From assembly GCA_001803645.1 (NCBI GenBank), contig MHDW01000045.1:1-7683 (forward strand): a DNA stretch of 7,683 nucleotides, in the 5' to 3' direction. Positions within the stretch are counted from its first letter, which is position 1. Each line of letters starts with the position of its first letter. The position numbers and the translations under genes were made by a program. This stretch comes from Nitrospirae bacterium GWC2_42_7. GTDB taxonomy: Bacteria > Nitrospirota > Thermodesulfovibrionia > Thermodesulfovibrionales > UBA6898. Shown one piece after another: positions 6,246-7,683 of the stretch. The notes beneath the pieces are model-generated. The model had not been told where the DNA came from and did not search any database. It saw nothing but the letters and a program-made list of their open reading frames with translations.

Positions 6246-6765
6246 AGCTGCCTGCTATCCTCCTTTGGAGATAATAAATATCCTTTCTGAATTTCTTGAG
6301 CGCTTCATCCTGAGGATTGATCCTTAACTTCCCTTCAATTTCCGAGAGCGCTTCGCTGACAGCCCTCTTAAGTTTTTTCCCCTGAAAAAGAGCTGTCTTT
6401 TTATCCAGATAGTCAGGATTGAGGTCAACAGCCATCTTATACTCTTCAACCGCCTTTATGATCTCCTGCTTTCTGACAAAAATATCACCCATTAACATCC
6501 TTACTTCACCCTCATACGGATATTTACCGATAATTTCCTTTGTAAGGTTCTCTGCTTTTATTATGTTTGAGCTTTCGATAAGATTCCTTATCGCTTTCGA
6601 GCTGTTTACAACTTCAGGGTTTACAACATGATATGAAGATACAGACATCCTTTGATTATCTTTACGCTCGGTCCTCGCCTCTCCCATGTGATGACTTATA
6701 AGCGCAGAGGAACTAATAATAAGAATCACTACAGCCCATATAGATATTCTGTCTAATCTGTCCAT
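6238..6765 (-). CDS. Membrane-anchored TPR-like protein, function unknown
   Basis: 175 residues. Residues about 8-25 (IWAVVILIISSSALISHH) form one hydrophobic segment after a short charged start (MDRLDR), so the protein is probably anchored in the inner membrane with the rest outside the cytoplasm. Residues about 50-120 are helical, and the stretch around 85-120 (MLMGDIFVRKQEIIKAVEEY, then a short segment ending in LNP) matches a tetratricopeptide repeat. A second, degenerate helical repeat follows to about 170. The protein ends in AGSCG, with its single Cys two residues from the C terminus. The ATG lies 2 bp after the PhnD-like stop, and the TAA overlaps the yedE-like start by 8 bp, so translational coupling is likely. 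TPR domains bind other proteins; a scaffold or assembly role for the neighbouring transporter proteins is inference. I do not recognise a named family. Confidence 0.75.
   Translation of the reverse strand: MDRLDRISIWAVVILIISSSALISHHMGEARTERKDNQRMSVSSYHVVNPEVVNSSKAIRNLIESSNIIKAENLTKEIIGKYPYEGEVRMLMGDIFVRKQEIIKAVEEYKMAVDLNPDYLDKKTALFQGKKLKRAVSEALSEIEGKLRINPQDEALKKFRKDIYYLQRRIAGSCG
6259..6266 (-). promoter_or_regulatory. Ribosome binding site for yedE-like gene
   Basis: AAAGGAGG on the minus strand is a near-perfect Shine-Dalgarno sequence inside the end of the TPR gene. It sits 13 bp before the GTG start, longer than the usual 5-9 bp. An in-frame stop between the two excludes any earlier start. 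Confidence 0.6.
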
Positions 6766-6767
6766 AA

Positions 6768-7683
6768 CTAATATTTCTGGTAAGGAGGCATGTTCGTTCT
6801 CCTTGCCATATCCCTTATAATATCAAAATCCTTATCTTTGACATCTTCATATCCGTCTATCAGTGCTCTTTCAAAAACCTTTACGACTTCTCCGTCTACT
6901 TCCACCTTATCGTCTTTCTTTATATCCAGAAGCACTTTCTTAAACTTCTTTGCAAAAGAATCATCAACCCTCTGTGTAACACCAAAGTTGCAGTAGGGAA
7001 TAGCCTGGCTTTCGGCTATGATCTTAAAATCTTCGGGGTCGATCCTGCCGTCAGCAGTCATAATCTCAAAATCATGCATCGGGAAAGCCCCTGCATCATA
7101 CTTCTCGTACAAAACAGAATAAATAACCTTTTCATGCTTAAAAGACCCGGGAGGAATAGTATAGAAAGCAAGATCTTTCTCCGGATCGACCCCACCTTGC
7201 ATCATAAGGTCCAGTTGAGTTAAATAACCTGTGGGCGCCAGCATAGGGCCAAAGACCATTGTTTTTCCTTTAAGGTCCTTAAGGCTGTTTATGTTTTTCT
7301 TCTTTAAAGCTACTATAGCGCCTGTTGATCTGGCTCCGAGAGAACCTGACTTTTCAGCAGTCAGGATATCAACGCCGTAATTCCTGTTCAGAATTATGTA
7401 GAGGAGTGAGTTAGTATGGGTAAAATCAAGTGTCTCAACCTCTCCGGCAAAATCAATTGTATCTATTGCAACAGCCTCAAAATTCACTCCCATTTTTTTA
7501 CTCAGATAAGCGGTGAGTGGCCTGAAACGCTGCAGGGTTTCCTCTTTGCTGTTACATATCATATAACCTATTCTGTAGGTCTTCTTCTCATTCCTGGCTG
7601 AAGGAGAAGTGCAGGAGACTGCCACGATAAACAATAGGAACAAGACTACCGGCTTCCAAATACTACAAGAAAATTTGTCATAT
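6768..7683 (-). CDS. PhnD-like phosphate/phosphite/phosphonate-type substrate-binding lipoprotein (5' end cut by window edge)
   Basis: Periplasmic, lipid-anchored solute-binding protein of the PhnD family (oxyanion or phosphonate ABC-transporter binding proteins). The mature part begins with the family pattern YRIGYMICNSKEE, then RFRPLTAYLSKKMG. DLKGKTMVFGP and APTGYLTQLDLMMQGGVDPEKDL, typical of the ligand-cleft region, follow, and then YDAGAFPMHDFEIM. The reading frame is open to the right edge and reads YDKFSCSIWKPVVLFLLFIVAVSC, a lysine-containing n-region, a hydrophobic core and a lipobox ending in Cys. A TTG at 7643 would remove the charged n-region, so I think the true start lies just outside the window. 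The only nearby ATG (7679-7681) is out of frame and soon meets a stop. The TAG stop lies 2 bp before the next gene, so the two are probably cotranscribed. No phnC/phnE-type ATPase or permease is visible, so the ligand is unknown and the protein may not work with a classical ABC transporter. Confidence 0.85.
   Translation of the reverse strand, partial: YDKFSCSIWKPVVLFLLFIVAVSCTSPSARNEKKTYRIGYMICNSKEETLQRFRPLTAYLSKKMGVNFEAVAIDTIDFAGEVETLDFTHTNSLLYIILNRNYGVDILTAEKSGSLGARSTGAIVALKKKNINSLKDLKGKTMVFGPMLAPTGYLTQLDLMMQGGVDPEKDLAFYTIPPGSFKHEKVIYSVLYEKYDAGAFPMHDFEIMTADGRIDPEDFKIIAESQAIPYCNFGVTQRVDDSFAKKFKKVLLDIKKDDKVEVDGEVVKVFERALIDGYEDVKDKDFDIIRDMARRTNMPPYQKY

Overview
The window (about 43% GC by eye) holds one set of genes, all read on the minus strand, so transcription runs from the right edge to the left. 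Gene content points to an anaerobic or microaerophilic bacterium of the Desulfobacterota or Nitrospirota type. The grounds are a GeoRSP-like radical SAM/SPASM/PqqD cassette (a family set I associate with Geobacter and relatives), a selenium-associated YedE membrane protein, a lipoprotein-type PhnD-like binding protein, and GC-rich interspersed palindromes. This placement is inference; there is no rRNA or other marker gene.

Right part (3213-7683): four tightly packed genes form a likely operon. They encode a PhnD-like substrate-binding lipoprotein (cut by the right edge), a membrane-anchored TPR-type protein, a YedE/YeeE-family membrane protein of the selenium-metabolism subgroup, and a 638-residue permease of the DUF318/ArsP/YraQ type with an unusual soluble C-terminal domain. 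A small cupin (2829-3158) follows after 54 bp and may belong to the same transcript. The set looks like transport and handling of a small anion or selenium/arsenic/sulfur species, but no ABC ATPase or ABC permease is present, so the substrate is unknown.

Middle (2573-2828): a 256-bp gap with no credible gene but with several GC-rich palindromes. One probably serves as a weak terminator after the cupin gene, and the rest look like copies of dispersed repeats.

Left-centre (378-2572): three overlapping genes form a complete peptide-maturase-like cassette: a PqqD-like peptide-binding protein, a catalytic radical SAM/SPASM protein with all expected cysteines, and a companion that keeps the full seven-cysteine SPASM domain but has lost the radical SAM cysteines. 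No obvious substrate peptide lies in the window.

Left edge (1-377): an AT-rich gap with a near-consensus sigma-70 promoter (137-164), which drives the start of another minus-strand gene. Only 29 codons of that gene are visible (1-89), and they encode a clear Sec signal peptide.
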